From NCBI GenBank assembly GCA_028023455.1, contig JAQFVV010006199.1, forward strand, positions 8,134,972 through 8,198,971: a stretch of 64,000 bases of DNA, written 5' to 3'. This DNA comes from Epiperipatus broadwayi (taxonomy: Eukaryota; Onychophora; Udeonychophora; Euonychophora; Peripatidae). Position 1 is the stretch's first letter. Each line of letters begins with the position of its first letter. A program made the translations under genes and the position numbers. Positions 36,018 through 48,934 of the stretch are shown here, one piece after another. The notes under the pieces are model-generated. The model saw only the letters and a program-made list of their open reading frames with translations, made no database searches and was not told the origin of the DNA.

Positions 36018-37699
36018 ATATATTGATAAAATTATTGATAGATACTAATAAAATTTGAATGTAGAAAAAATCAAAATGTTAAATTTCTATAAAACATCAT
36101 TATTAAATATATTGTTTTATAATGAATTCTGATCGTAAAATGCTGTAACAACTTTTATTAAGGATTGATCAGAAGTGATCGAAAGTTATCACTGAAATTA
36201 TAAGAAGTACTTTTTATAACTTGATTACATTATTATTTTTAAAAAGATTTTTCACTTAATTGTTTTTCGGTAGTTTATTTAATATTGGACAGCATTATTG
36301 ATAATAAATATGATAACAAATGTTCTTACTATATTAGTATTTGATTGATTTGATTTATGTTCATAAATAAAATTTAAAATTAATCTAAGTTTATATCAAT
36401 AATAACAGTCCTTTGTCAAAGGTGTCTCTTATGACTCCAAAAAATTTACTTGCAGTATATTTCATTTTATTTGTGATGATCATTTTGCCATTCTCAACAC
36501 AATTTGAAAGTAAAAATGATCAAAGTGTTAAAACTTCTATAAATATCATTGTTCAATATGGGGATTATTGTTTTATAATGAATCTTGATTATGAAATGAT
36601 ATAAATCAAGTAATGAACCAATGACTATGATGTTCAAGTTTTCATATACTCAAAAAACAATAAACTTTTAACATCATTAAAGAATTTAAAACATTTGTTA
36701 TATTAGAACTCTTATATAATTTTATAACAACTGTTTGATAGTTACCATTCATGCTGACAATTTTATGCAAAGGCTTGTTACAGTATAAAAGATATTCTAT
36801 AGAATCTTTTTGTTGTTTTGTGTAAAATCTATAAAAAATTTGGTTTAGCAATTAATTTTCAAAAAATTTACATGCTTTATCAGCCAGTGATGGTTGAAAA
36901 ATTTTACATAATTTTTGACTGGACTATCATCATCAGAATGTGGTTCAATTTAAATATTTTGGTAACTTTTTAGATAGGTATACATGAATACTGATAAGCA
37001 GCACAAACTTCAAATACTATTTCTGCATTTAGCAAGTTAAAGATAGAATATTTTATTTCAATGATATATCTATTTTATTTAAATTAGTTTAGTTTAAGTC
37101 TGTTATTAAGCCAAACTAAATATGATGCTCCATTTAAAATAACATAAAAGCATTGGAAATTTTTTTAAAAAAAATATTCAGTAATAATGTGAAAATACAA
37201 TTGAATGATTCTAAAATCAATCATTACATTCTTTAATTTGGTGAGGTATGATGATATTTAACTTATAATTGTAAGGACATCTTTATTGAATTGGATAGAT
37301 GAAATGTATGAAAAGTATTTTATTGGTATACTTGATCATAGCTTTTTTAAGAGAGGCAGACTCCATTTAAATGTAAAAAGTATTCTCAATTGTTTTATTT
37401 GGAAGATGTAATACAATGGAGAATTACAAATATTAGTTAAGAGAATTGACATTTTTTGAATGAAAAGTTTGTTGCATAAGAAGTTAAAAGACAATATTGC
37501 AAAATGTCATATAAACAAACTATAAAGTTGTATTATATGATATGGTACATACTGCATAAATTGATTTCTATAATTATTATAAATCTCATTGATAATTTTA
37601 TGTTTATTTTTTTGCCTGTTTTTTTCTGGAGTAGATGATCACACTTATTATTACTAGGGTTTAATAAATTAATTTTAACACACACACACACATATATAT
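36018..37699. other. AT-rich DNA between two LTR elements
   Basis: No gene identified. An attgttttataatgaat word with similar flanks near 36111 and 36569 suggests an old, diverged direct duplication. The right edge is a (CA)n(TA)n microsatellite at 37677-37699, in which the solo LTR sits. Confidence 0.4.
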
Positions 37700-39726
37700 T
37701 ATAACGATCCAAAAGAAAGTGAAGATCGAATCTTATCGAAATCTGCACTACAAGGGTGCCATCTAGGCATTTGAACCTAGAAAAATTTATAAAGTAGGCA
37801 GATACGCGATGTTAAGATCCCACTTTATTTTATATTTAGATCGTTAGCCCAATGTCACTAGCTCAGTGGAGATGCAGAGATAATAATCTATATCTTTAAT
37901 TTCTATCTCAAATATAAAAAAATAAAAGCCACTGCCAGAAATTAACACATAAAAATATTTATTTACGCACATATATAATCATTTTAAATTTTGAGGAATA
38001 AATTTATTGTTTTAGATTTTAATATTCATTTTTAATTTAAATTATTATTTTAAGATTGTTGAGTATGAATGAATTTAATATTTTTATTAAGATCATCGAG
38101 TATGAATAGACTACATAGATCTGCATTTGAAAAGAAAATATTCTATCCCTTATTTAACCTTAGGCCAAAAGTTCGCAGTCAAACCGGCATCAATCCATCT
38201 GATACATTTATGTATTCAATGTAGCATGAAAATACAACAGCACTATATACTATACTGTCAGGAATGGACATCTGAACAGTATAGTTAGAGAAGACATTGA
38301 CTTGTCCAATACAGGAATGTTACATCTGTATGGCAAGAAGAACAATAAAATAAAAACTCCATAGGAAGGGACCGCGGCCCTTTTTGATGACTTACAATCC
38401 CATCCATAGGCAAAAGGGTTTGTGCGGCGTATACAGTGATTCTGCACATAGCGAAACTCATACTACATCTACTAATTACACAAATATATCCAATTTATTG
38501 ACCTAATTCAACTACGAAACGAATAACCTAAGATTATCCTTCCTTAATATAACTTTACAAACTATATAGCCATTCATGCCCGACTTAAATTTAACATTTA
38601 GATATGTTTGCACAGGTGAATTTTATAAAATTTGTTTTATAATGTTGAGTATAGATTGGCTGCATAGATTCCACATTTAAAAACATTTCAAAATAAACAC
38701 AACTGACCAAAATACAAAGTCATCGATAACGTCAATTGCAGAGGGAATACAAGAAACCCAATGGCATTCATCATAAGATGCCGCATCGACATCGATGACA
38801 TATATTCTAATCGAATGTGAAAACTACAACATAATCAACCGCTAACGAATCCATGCAACATCCATACCCAACTTAAATTTCATCATTTAAAATTTAAACA
38901 ATAAATATTAATACAAATAAAAATAAAAAAATGGAAATGATTTTATAATTACAAACTTAACTATATAAATTTAAACAATCAATTATTAATTTAAAAATCA
39001 AATAAGAGTTCATTTTAAAATTTAGATTAGCTGAATCTTTAAAAAAAAAACAATGACGAAAGTTCTTAATTACTTTTTTTTTGTTAATTTGTAAAGTTCA
39101 TAGTTTACGGTAGAAGAGTTCAGGTTCCTGTTTTTAATTCCCGCGATGTCTCCATTGGAAGACCGATTTAATGTACTGGAGGTGACATTAGCTGGTTCCA
39201 TTCTGGTATCACAGTCTTTTCATTTTTAAAATAAGTGAGAGAGAACGACAAGTGCGTCTTATCGTTCTTCTCACCAAATCAAGCTGGAAACTGCAGGAAA
39301 CTCAATATTTTTCTTTTTATAGTAAATCTCCAGATTGAACGAACAAAGATGTCACTAATCCAAATTTTCATTAAGGTCCGAGAGGCTTGGTGCTTCCATT
39401 GGTCAAGCTAAATTCTCTTTATTTTCTTATCTATCTTTTATCAGACTTTTTAATTACAGTAGATAAAAACCCTGAGGGCTAGTTTGCTTTTCAATTACTT
39501 TATAAAACAATCATTTCCATTTACAAAAATATTTTATCTTTAAATCTTGTATTTTTTTATAACAAAGTACGTTCAAATACTTTTATTTATTAAAAAAAAA
39601 TATTTTTAAAGTTTTGCATCTCTTTAATTTTTTTAGCTTTTAGATTTTTAATAAATTTATTTTTATTTGCGAACTTTTAAGTTTTTATTTTAAATTAATG
39701 TAACGGCATATTTATATATCGTTACA
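37700..39726 (+). mobile_element. Diverged solo LTR of family A with permuted internal blocks
   Basis: This 2.03-kb LTR starts tataacgatcc and ends TCGTTACA. It matches the family A LTRs in many blocks: the ctgcactaca...gtgccatctaggcatttgaacc start, gtcactagctcagtgga, ccttaggc and cccgactta. Divergence is clear, roughly a fifth to a quarter of positions by eye. The block that reads gcccgacttaa at its end (38095-38599) comes before the block containing ttataatgttgagtatagattgg (38604-38885), the reverse of the order in the array at 14.8-22.8 kb. Flanks are atatat on both sides, consistent with target duplication but ambiguous in a microsatellite. Confidence 0.8.
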
Positions 39727-39737
39727 ATATATATATT

Positions 39738-40053
39738 AAAAGTCTAAAGCTAAACTACTCAATAAAAATAATCAAAATTATCCCAAATTCACAACTCAAC
39801 CAGACTAGCCAAAAAAAAACAAAAAACACAAAAAAAACAACAACAACTCTAAAACACAATCAATGATTTCACTACTACAAGCAGACTTCTCAGTATAAAG
39901 GCTTGTAGCCCTTTACACTTGAGAAGTCTGTTGATAGTAGTGAAACCATTGATTGTGTTTTAGAGTTGTTGTTTTTTTTTTGGCTAGTCTGGTTGAGTTG
40001 TGAATTTGGAATAATTTTGATTATTGTTTTGACTAGTTTAGCTTTAGGCTTTT
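39738..40053. repeat. Long near-perfect foldback element
   Basis: The left arm (39738 to about 39895) and right arm (about 39907 to 40053) are reverse complements over about 150 nt with few mismatches and a loop of only a few bases. The outer ends are aaaagtctaaagc and gctttaggctttt. The arms contain a run of A paired with a run of T, a caaccagactagcc core and an aaaacacaatcaatg core. It sits 11 bp after the solo LTR, within an AT microsatellite. No coding capacity. Transcription in either direction would give a very stable hairpin. Confidence 0.9.
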
Positions 40054-40104
40054 CATGTTTATATATATATATCACTGAAAACCAGGAAATACTTATACAA
40101 TTCT

Positions 40105-40170
40105 AATATCAATAACAATCAACAATTTCAAACTGTTATCAAGGTAACCTCTTTTTAACAATAAAGTTGG
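40105..40170. repeat. Half-arm related to the 6.2-kb hairpin repeat
   Basis: The words aatatcaataacaatcaac, then atcaaggtaacctc echo the left arm of the hairpin at 6191-6245. The first part recurs in reverse complement at about 42170-42192. Confidence 0.45.
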
Positions 40171-40239
40171 AATCCCTATATATGTATGTGTGTGTTAAAA
40201 TTCATTTATTAAACTCTAATTATAATGAGTATGATCACT

Positions 40240-40400
40240 TCAACTCCATTGGTTGTGTTTTAGAGTTTATTTTGTTATTATCTTGTAGTCCTTTACATTT
40301 GAGAAGCCTGCTTGTAGCAGTGAAAACATTGTTAATGTTTTAGAATTTATTTTTCTTTGGATAGTCTGGTTGAATTGTGATATTGAGGTAATTTTGATTA
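40240..40400 (+). repeat. Diverged right-arm copy of the foldback family
   Basis: The blocks attggttgtgttttagag, cttgtagtcctttaca, ttgagaagcctgcttgtag and agtctggttgaattgtg follow the same order as in the 39.9-40.05 kb arm, with one block repeated. It is a second, older member next to the intact foldback. Confidence 0.75.
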
Positions 40401-40519
40401 TATATATATACTTTTTTAATTTAAAATTATTTGGGGGAAGGAGTATGTTTATACGTAAAAATTGGATTTGTTAGTTTTTGTGATAGTAATAAACTAATGA
40501 TTTACAGATGAGTGTTCTG

Positions 40520-40580
40520 CATAGTTTGGTGCAGTGATAGAGTGGAGATCTAGAGCTTATGTCCAAATCAATCACTTCTT
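40520..40580 (+). repeat. tRNA-derived SINE head
   Basis: A box A-like tttggtgcagtgatagag (40525-40542) precedes a decayed box B-like gtccaaatcaatcac (40561-40575). The composition differs from the AT-rich surroundings. It is a truncated or degraded SINE. Confidence 0.4.
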
Positions 40581-43500
40581 ATGAATTCTTACATAAATGG
40601 GATTAGAACTGAGATAATAATAACTTCATTTAAATTAAAAATTAATCATTCAAGATTAAGCATAATAAACAACAGGGCCTTAATCATATTTTTGATATAT
40701 CCTGATTTTGAGTTATTTCAATTTTATATATACTTTTGTTTTATCAATATTAATGATCTTTCTTAAGGTTATTTTTATATTAAAGACCCTACTCATTTAT
40801 TTATGATCTATTGTGTTTCAAACATATTCACACATTTGACAAATTTATTTCTTTATAACTACATAGAAACATTCCATTTTTATAGGAAAGTATATAAGTC
40901 ATGAATTCTAGTTGTACATATAAAAATGTTAGGAAATATTTTGCATCAATGAAGTAATAGTAATTAAAAAAACAACAATGGCAATATGAGAGGGCAGAAG
41001 CTATATTTTTTATATTATTTATAAAAATCCATCCAGATCAAAAAGGATTTACAATAATAACTTATCAAGAATAATATCTATTTACTGATATTATTATTAT
41101 TGCACTGTTATAACAATTGTGCAACAAAACACATTTTCTTTGCTTACATATATCAATATGCTTTCTATTGAAACTTGAGAAATCATTGAGTATTAGATGA
41201 TAATACTATTATATTCACATCTCTAAATTAGTTTCTGAATTATGACATTTTTCAGAGAGGAATTTATATCTTATGCAATTATATATCCAGTAGTCACTTT
41301 TGACTCATTTATAGTATCAAGGTAATAGCTTTGAATTTAAAATAATATTTTGACAAACTTAATTGCATAAATATATAGATCTGACTCTAAGGAATTAGCT
41401 ACATTTTAATGACCTTAATTTTATGTTGTGTTTACCTTTCACACTTTGTTTAAGATACTATATACCAACAAAACATCATATAATTTTCTCTGCCTACAAA
41501 TTGCACATGCTTTCAGAAACACTTTTTTTTACTCAATAACTACTTTTGAAAGCTTGAATAATTAATGGATATTTAATTAAGATAGGAGGGTGATTATATT
41601 CACATTTTTGTGCTATGAATTACAAGGAAAGCAATGAAAACATTTTCTCACAATAATCAATCCTTCCTTATAATCTCTACGTGATGATTTTATTTCATAA
41701 TTCTCAGCCAGTTTATGCAATGTTTTATCAGTGATTATAATTGTATACTTTTTTCTCTGAAATAGTGTAATAATAGAATTGCAGAATCTAAAATAAACAT
41801 TTCCTCTAATTAAAAAACAAACAAACAAACATCTGTTTGGTCAATTGAGCTGACTTCCAAGCTACTGGTCATATAATTATCATTAAAAAGTTCAAATATT
41901 ACAATTTTTTTTATTAATGTAAATTTAAATTTATGTTAAAACAAATATATTCATAGACAGCAGATATAAAAGATATATTATTTGGATTCATTCATGTGTA
42001 ATTATCAGTAATATTATTTGACATTTCAACTGAATGACACCTGCCATCATCTAGGTAAAGAAAATTATTTTTAAGAATGTTATAGACACTATGTGTGTTA
42101 TGATAAAAATCCATTAAAAATAAAAATATTTAAAAAAATATAGGAAAGGATACATTGTGAAACACTATATTGTTGATTGTTATTGATATTGGGATTATGT
42201 GTTGATTGGTTTTTAATGATTATATGTATATATATTACAAATCAAAAAATTAATAAACATTCTATTTATACTAAAAACTTGATGCATTTTGAGACCAGGC
42301 CATTTATAAAATTCCACATGGAGTTAGTGGTACTTCTTATATGTGGGTCTGAGTAATTGTCACAGTAGTTACAGTTGAGATGATGTGAAAGCAATAAAGC
42401 ATAACATATCACCTGCTCTATGACACCCTCACAGAAAAATCAGAAAGTCATCAAGATTTTTAAGAAACAAACTATATCAACAAGCATGGTGATGCATCTC
42501 TTCATTAGCTCTCATTTGGAATATTTTTTTAAAGTTCATTAATCAAATCAGCAGTTAATTTTGTTAGTTTATTTATTCATCTACTGTGACTACACATTTT
42601 CTATTTTTATCGAAGGGATATTTAATCTTGTTTCACATATTATTTGTAGCAAATATATAATGTTTTTAATATAGCATTCGAGATGATGTCAGATGTATTG
42701 CCAAACATTGATACAATACTACTGGTTATTATACATAAAGGAACTCAGATAATGACTTTTGTATAATTTTTAAATTATAATAATTGTATCAGATTTGTTG
42801 GAGAATCACTTCAACTTTATCATAATTTAGGTTGTATTTGCACATTTTATATATAATAAAGATGTTTATCTATCTACGGAATCAAGAAATCTACTTTCCA
42901 AGTTGTATATATTGTTAATATTAAAAATGTAGATGGCTATAGTTTTTATTTTTCTTAGTGATTTTTGTATAGATAATTTATGTTTACATTTTCTCACTAT
43001 TTAATGTTTTATTATGATAAATGTAGATGATAAAATAGTTTATTTTATATATATTTAGTATATTGCTTCGTAATAAAAAAGCTTTCATATATATTTTGAA
43101 CGTTTCTAATGTTTTTATTATATAATGTATTTTTTTTTTTTTGCAACAGCTGGTAACCATCACTAACCTGTTAGTCAAATACAGTAATTTGGAAAATAAA
43201 CAACTTTATTAATATCCCATCTCCTTCCTGTTAAAAAAAGAAATAAAGAATTAAAATATAAAAGCGAATACTTTTTTTTTTTGTATTTTATTATATTAAA
43301 AAGATATTAAGACAAAAAGTCTATACCGTAAAAAAAAATTCAAATTTGTATATAATACATATTTATCTTTCCTATATCATCTTTTAAAAATTTAACCTTG
43401 TTGAGCTTTTTTTTCTATATACATCCTCTCTTTCTATGTATATATGTGTTATATCAAAAAGTTCCATAATTTAGTGATTACTACAATCAATCGCCTGCCA

Positions 43501-45730
43501 GATTGCAGATGTGGGAGTTAAAATTTTTTGAAACTTGACAGATTCTTTTAGTTTTCATCAAGATAGGATTTTCTTTTTAATATAGATAATCTGTAGGTAT
43601 TTCAGCTTATCTTCTCATTATTGATCTATAAATGAGTAACTAGTTATTTTAAATAGATGATAAAGCAAGAAGGAAAAGTTAAATTTCACCACATACTATT
43701 TGACTAGAAAGATATTTAATGTCTATTATAACAATTCTTTATAGAAATATCAGATCTCGTTAAAAATTTTCTTGTAGTTTTAAAAATAAGATTTTAAATA
43801 AATTGTATTAAAACATATGTATAAGCTACCACCACAAATAATCGAAGCTAATCCAATTAGGGCTAATTCAAACTATAGGTACATTAAGCAGTCACCTAAG
43901 GTGTAAAAAATTAGAGGCGTTACAGCAGCCTGTATCCGTTAAAAGAAAATATATATATTTAGAGCTATCACAAATTTAAAATGTAATGGTTTTTTTCATT
44001 TTTCTTACTGTTTCCTTATTATTTAATTTGTATGTATATAGCTTTTTGAATTTTATACAAAAAAAAATATTAAAATATTTTTATTTTGTTTTTCTAAGGG
44101 AGGGTGTGTGTGTGTGTGTGCAAGATTGAAATCTGGCTAGCTTGCCAAAAACTTTTGGGCCAATCTAAATCCAGTGTTTAGACATCATGAATGTTTTAAT
44201 CAAAGAATTTTCATTTAAGAAAGTTTGACCAATTTACTGTTTTCTCAAAAGTTTATCGAAAAGCATGTGCATATTGATTTAAAATCACTACATATATATA
44301 AAACTTTGATTTTCGACATTTATGCAATGTAACATCATCAACAATTTTATTCATCATTATTAACTACCATTCGTAAATAAATATAAACATTTTGACTACA
44401 GAAGAAGAAGAAAACATTGATATAGAAAAAGTCAAAGAATAAAAGTGTAAAAATAAATGAAGAAAAGTAAAGATTAGGGTCAGAATTAAAGACTAGAAAT
44501 ATGATTGTATAAACACACAATCCTATTGCCATTAATGGTGCAGAGAGATGACTAAGCTGCAGTGTATTAATAATATGATAATATCAAATATTATAAAAAT
44601 CAAATTAGTTTTTGATTATTCTAGACTGCCATTGTTTACATAGTTCCCTGTTTGAGTGCAAATAATATAACTTGGAAAGCTACTTTATAATCATATGAAG
44701 ATTTTCAATCAGGAAATAAATATCTTTTATCCATAAAAATTATCTAAACATACACAAACATATACTGTATATATATATGCAGGGTGACCATAATTTCGTC
44801 ACTTTGTAATAAGCATTAATAATTTTATTACCCCAGAAGTTATGGCACAATTAGTTGTTTTGTTTTCTTGTTTCAGACTATCTATCCATTAAGGCTCATT
44901 AGCAAAAGCTGAGAAAACTGTCCATATTGTGGCTTTGGGAAGCAATTTCACCAATTAATGTTTCATTATATGATGAAACTTTAGTTTACAACAACAACAA
45001 AAAAGGTTTTATTTATTACATAATTCCAAAAAAAAAAAAAAAATCATGTAATATATAAAGTATAATCCATATAAAAAGAATTAAAACTTCTTTTATGTTG
45101 TTATTTTTAAACAATAAAAATTTATTATAATAAGATATAATAAAATATCTATATATACAACAAAAAACATGAAAAAAATAAATTTTCAATAGAAAAGCTT
45201 TTTTCGATACATACAATTTGTATCTTTTTCAATATGTCTGCTGACGATTACCGTTAAATACATATAGCGACATCTATTCATAATAAAACCAACTAAAACA
45301 ATATCAACATCATTATTTTACAAATATATACAATACAACATAAAAATTATATATATTCCTTCATTGAGTATAGGATATTCAAATATACTCAAAAACATAT
45401 AAAATATATTAATATTGATATTTTGCCTATCTATCTTTCCATTCATCTAATTTTAGCCAATTATTAGTCAAATTAATTGAACCTTTATAAATGTTCATGC
45501 AATTACTACCATTATTTTATTATTATATCTTATTATAATATATAAAGTGCACCAAAAAAAAAAAAACAACAACAACAAAAAAGGCAAATTCCTTCTTTCT
45601 ATTTGTTTTATTTTAAATTAACAATTCGTGATTTTATGGTATGTTGACCTTGACCTCATCTCAAGAAATATGGTTAAAACATTTGATAAAATGTTCAAAA
45701 GTAATAGTAAAAAAAAAAAAAAATCATGTC
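40581..45730. other. AT-rich intergenic DNA, no gene identified
   Basis: Only short, low-complexity frames. Microsatellites: (GT)n at about 44104-44120 and several AT tracts. A somewhat more balanced patch lies at 42280-42500. A patch at 43830-43935 (cacctaaggtgtaaaaaatt, then gaggcgttacagcagc) looks like a fragment of a DNA transposon or SINE, without enough evidence to name it. A cagggtgaccataatttcg word at 44781 resembles a transposon terminus, but I found no partner. Confidence 0.4.
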
Positions 45731-45832
45731 TTGCGTTGTTAGCCAAGAGTATCGCAGCCGCCATGCAAGCAAGTAGTTGGTTGCAGACGGTTGTGGGTTC
45801 ACGTCCTGGCCGATGCTATGACACATGGAAAA
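45731..45832 (+). repeat. tRNA-derived SINE with good box B
   Basis: GGTTCACGTCC (45796-45806) matches the pol III box B consensus and lies about 50 nt after a weak box A-like ttagccaagagta. The segment is much more GC-rich than its surroundings and is followed by an A-run (45829-45837), as expected for a retroposed SINE. Confidence 0.55.
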
Positions 45833-45839
45833 AAAAAAT

Positions 45840-47020
45840 CATAGCAATTATAATTTCTTTATTAATAAATAGTTTACACGTTATATTTACACACAAGTTT
45901 ATGGTTTTGATTAATAATATTTGTTACTTTTAAAACCAATTTTATTGATAATATCAAACAATATATAGATTAACAACATTTTTAATAAGATATTTGTTTA
46001 TTAATTGGCACTAATTTTCAATTTTTTTTAAAAAGAAGATATTCAAAGTTTATGGTTTATTTTAAATCTGTGATAATGAGTTAAATTTTTTACAGTAGGA
46101 AATTTTTATGATTGCTTATTTTTTACAGTTTTCATATAGAATGAGTTTTGGGGAATATATTGTCCTCATTATTTTATGAAAGACATGCATTTTTATATGT
46201 ATGCTCTCAGACTCATCCTTAACTTGAGTGATAATTGATTTAAATACTGTATTTGTAATCAAAATCACATTTTCATTCTATTCAGACTTTAAAATTGTTT
46301 CAAAAGACATAATTATATACAATTCTAGCTTTAGTATTAGACTAGCAAAGTATTTGTCCAGTCTTACCCTTGACCAGGATTTCATGTTTAAAGGCTTCAG
46401 ATTTTCTAAATTGAAATGACTTATATCAAATTTTCAAACATATCTTTAAAACAGAAATTTACTGATAGTGAATCAGCAGAATTACTAAATATTGTAAAAA
46501 TGTTTTCTGATTTTGAAAATAGACAAGTTTTTATAATTATGTGATGTTTTATTTGTATATTAATAAATACGTTTTATATTTATAAATCATAAATATTCAC
46601 ATTTTAATTGGATATTAAATTAATAACAGTGTAAAGAGGATTTTATATAATGTATTAATATTTTAGCCATGTTTATTTTCATAGTAACTTGGCAGCAGTC
46701 ATATGCACAACAAAACATATCACTTATAATTAATCAAATAATTTATTAATATAATGCAAAAAAAAAAAATGTATTTGTCAGTTTAGATTTAAATGCTTTT
46801 ATTTAAGTTCTTGCCTCTTCTTGTTTGAGCTGAATCTTGTAATTGATTTTAAATTTATTTCTGCCAGACATTTTTTTTTTTCAAATTTTATACATCTATT
46901 CAGTACCGATGGCAATGCAATATTTCAGGGTTATTGAGTCTTAACAGTGTTAGTAGGCTGAATTCTTCCACATTCAAATCAGTTCAGTAAGCTTTTAGTC
47001 ATTTTCACTAGATGGTGCAG
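45840..47020. other. AT-rich DNA, nothing identified
   Basis: Short frames only. It contains the attcagtaccgatg word (46898-46911) shared with 11465-11478. Confidence 0.45.
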
Positions 47021-47256
47021 TCATTAATATAACTTACAGGTTTGGGAAAAGATAAGGGGGATTTAGATATGAAGGTCATGGAGTTGACAAAGATTATGTT
47101 GTGGAAATGGGATGGAGCAGATTATGGGAAAACTTAGGGTGGACAATGGAAAAGGAAGGTAAAGTGGCTAAAAGGTTTCTCTGAGCATAGCTGCTGAGAG
47201 ATTCCTGACTCCGTTTAAGGAGAAGTCACAGTGCATCACATCACATCACATGGGGT
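47021..47256 (+). mobile_element. APE-type LINE, 5'-truncated 3' end
   Basis: About 235 bp matching the last 205 bp of the LINE that follows: gggaaaagataaggg, attatgttgtgga, then the gattcctgactccgtttaag end block and cacat repeats. The last part of the C-terminal frame and the 3' tail are retained. Its end directly meets the start of the next copy. Confidence 0.8.
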
Positions 47257-47476
47257 GGGTTTTTAAATTGTAGTATTATCAAAAAGAAGAAGAATGGATG
47301 GAATGTAAGAAATAAGTAAAAGGTAGTTGATTTAGATATGTAAAGATACGGAGAAGGAATGGATCTGTAAAATTAATGGTAAGAAAGTTATTTATAAATG
47401 TAATGGAGAAGAAAGAATTAAAAAAATTTATAAAAGAGTAGTTAATAACTGAAACACACAGGCTTATTATATACCT

Positions 47477-48870
47477 GTGTTTAAGAAAGAAGAAATTGTT
47501 AAAATTGGATATTTGAATAGGCAAGGTGGTAGGAGACCAGAAAAATGGATGGAATTAAATAAAGCAATTGAAAATGAAGAGCTTGAGATATTAGCAGTAG
47601 TGGAAACACATCTAAGAGAAGAAGAAGAACCTATTCTGGAATATTTGGTATGGCAGGAAATAAATAGAAAAGAAAAAAAGGGGTGGTGGTATAGGTGTTA
47701 TATATAAAAAAATTAAATATTATTAAATGTCAAGAACATTTGTGATTTGAAATAAGGTTGGGTAGACAAGAATGAATGGTGGATATATTTTATATAACTA
47801 CTGGAGATAGTCAAACTATAATGGAGTGGAACAGTAACATATATTAATGCCTAGTTAAGGATATACAGAGTTTTAAAGAAAAGGGGAAGAGAATAATAGC
47901 TGTAGGGGATATGAATGGACATGTTTAAGAAATTGATGATGTAGATAAGTGTTCTTCAACCATTGGTCTGCGGCCCGGTGCCGGGCCACGGAACTTTTCT
48001 GCAGGAAGGTATGCTAGACGGGCAGTAAAAAGTTTGTAATAGTAAATAATAAGAGTTTAAACTTTTAATTAATATAGCCAATTTTTATTTATTTTTTCAT
48101 CTCATTTTTACCCAATTAAAAAAAAAAAAAACCAGAACGAAAACAAAATCTAATCAATCATACATAAATTAATTTGTTTTTCTAGTTATCACAGATGTTT
48201 ATGGGGGGGGGGGGTAGAATTAAATTTTTTATTACTTTTCTAAACAAATTTAAAAAAAAAGTTTTTTATTATATAAACTCCATATATATATAAAATTTTA
48301 TCTTATATATTTAACATTGTTGTTTTGATCAGTTATAAAAATTATGCTTATCTTTAAGAAAATTTATCTATAGACTTCTGCCGGTCTGCCAAATCTTATC
48401 CTTATTTTTGCTGGTCTGCGGAACCTTATCCTTATTTTTACCGGTCCGCAGGTGTGAAAAGGTTGAAGATCACTGGACTGATGTAGATAATAAAAATGGA
48501 CAACTTTTGAAGAAATTTTGTCAGAGAATAAATTTGAACATTGGAAATTTATCAAATATTTATGAGGGACAAACACATGGGCTAGAAATAATATATTTCA
48601 CACAATAGATTATGTATTGGTAGATAAAGAGGAATGAATAAAGTATGGCAAATTAAGGTGTTTGATAATGAAGAGAAAGTATGTACTAGTGATCATAACT
48701 TCATTGTAATAGAAATAGTTAGTAATGTGATGGAGAATAGAAATAAAAGTAGAAATAATAATGAAAGATGTGGATGGAGAGTGAATGATAAAAATAAGTT
48801 GGAAGAATATAAAATACAAATTGAAGATATCATGGATGAGTTGGCTGGGGATGAGTATAGGACTGGTGTG
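47477..48870 (+). pseudogene. LINE APE-type endonuclease, broken by an insertion
   Basis: This domain would nick target DNA to start reverse transcription. The N-terminal part (47495-47707) reads KIGYLNRQG, then a KWMEL segment and an EILAVVETHLRE segment, the beta-strand order and catalytic Glu region (VETHLR) of exonuclease-endonuclease-phosphatase folds. A GDMNGH motif follows near 47907-47925, with the catalytic Asp/Asn pair. After the insert, FCQRINLNIGN and then the terminal TSDHN motif (48685-48699), with the last catalytic Asp and His, complete the domain. Frames shift several times and the 530-bp insert separates the GDMNGH half from the SDHN half. Confidence 0.75.
47949..48478. mobile_element. 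hAT-like non-autonomous element inserted in the LINE
   Basis: The left end, gtgttcttcaacc...ctgcggcccggt, and the reverse complement of the right end, cagtgatcttcaacc...ctgcggaccggt, form imperfect inverted termini of the kind seen in hAT elements. A 12-bp repeat (tgatgtagataa) flanks it at 47937-47948 and 48479-48490. Near the right end a unit of about 30 bp beginning ccggtctgc/ctggtctgc and containing cttatccttattttt is repeated. A G-run lies at about 48201-48213. There is no transposase frame. hAT elements normally duplicate 8 bp, so the 12-bp repeat is a little unusual. Confidence 0.65.
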
Positions 48871-48934
48871 ATGAAATAGAAAAAGTGGCAAATAGGGTTT
48901 TAGGTGAGAATTATCAGAAGAATAAAAATAATAA

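Noticed and set aside
44781-44800. Mariner-type terminus (cagggtgaccataa), likewise cagggtatctg at 61717
   Set aside because: No inverted partner, TA duplication pair or transposase relic could be found, and the words do not pair with each other convincingly.
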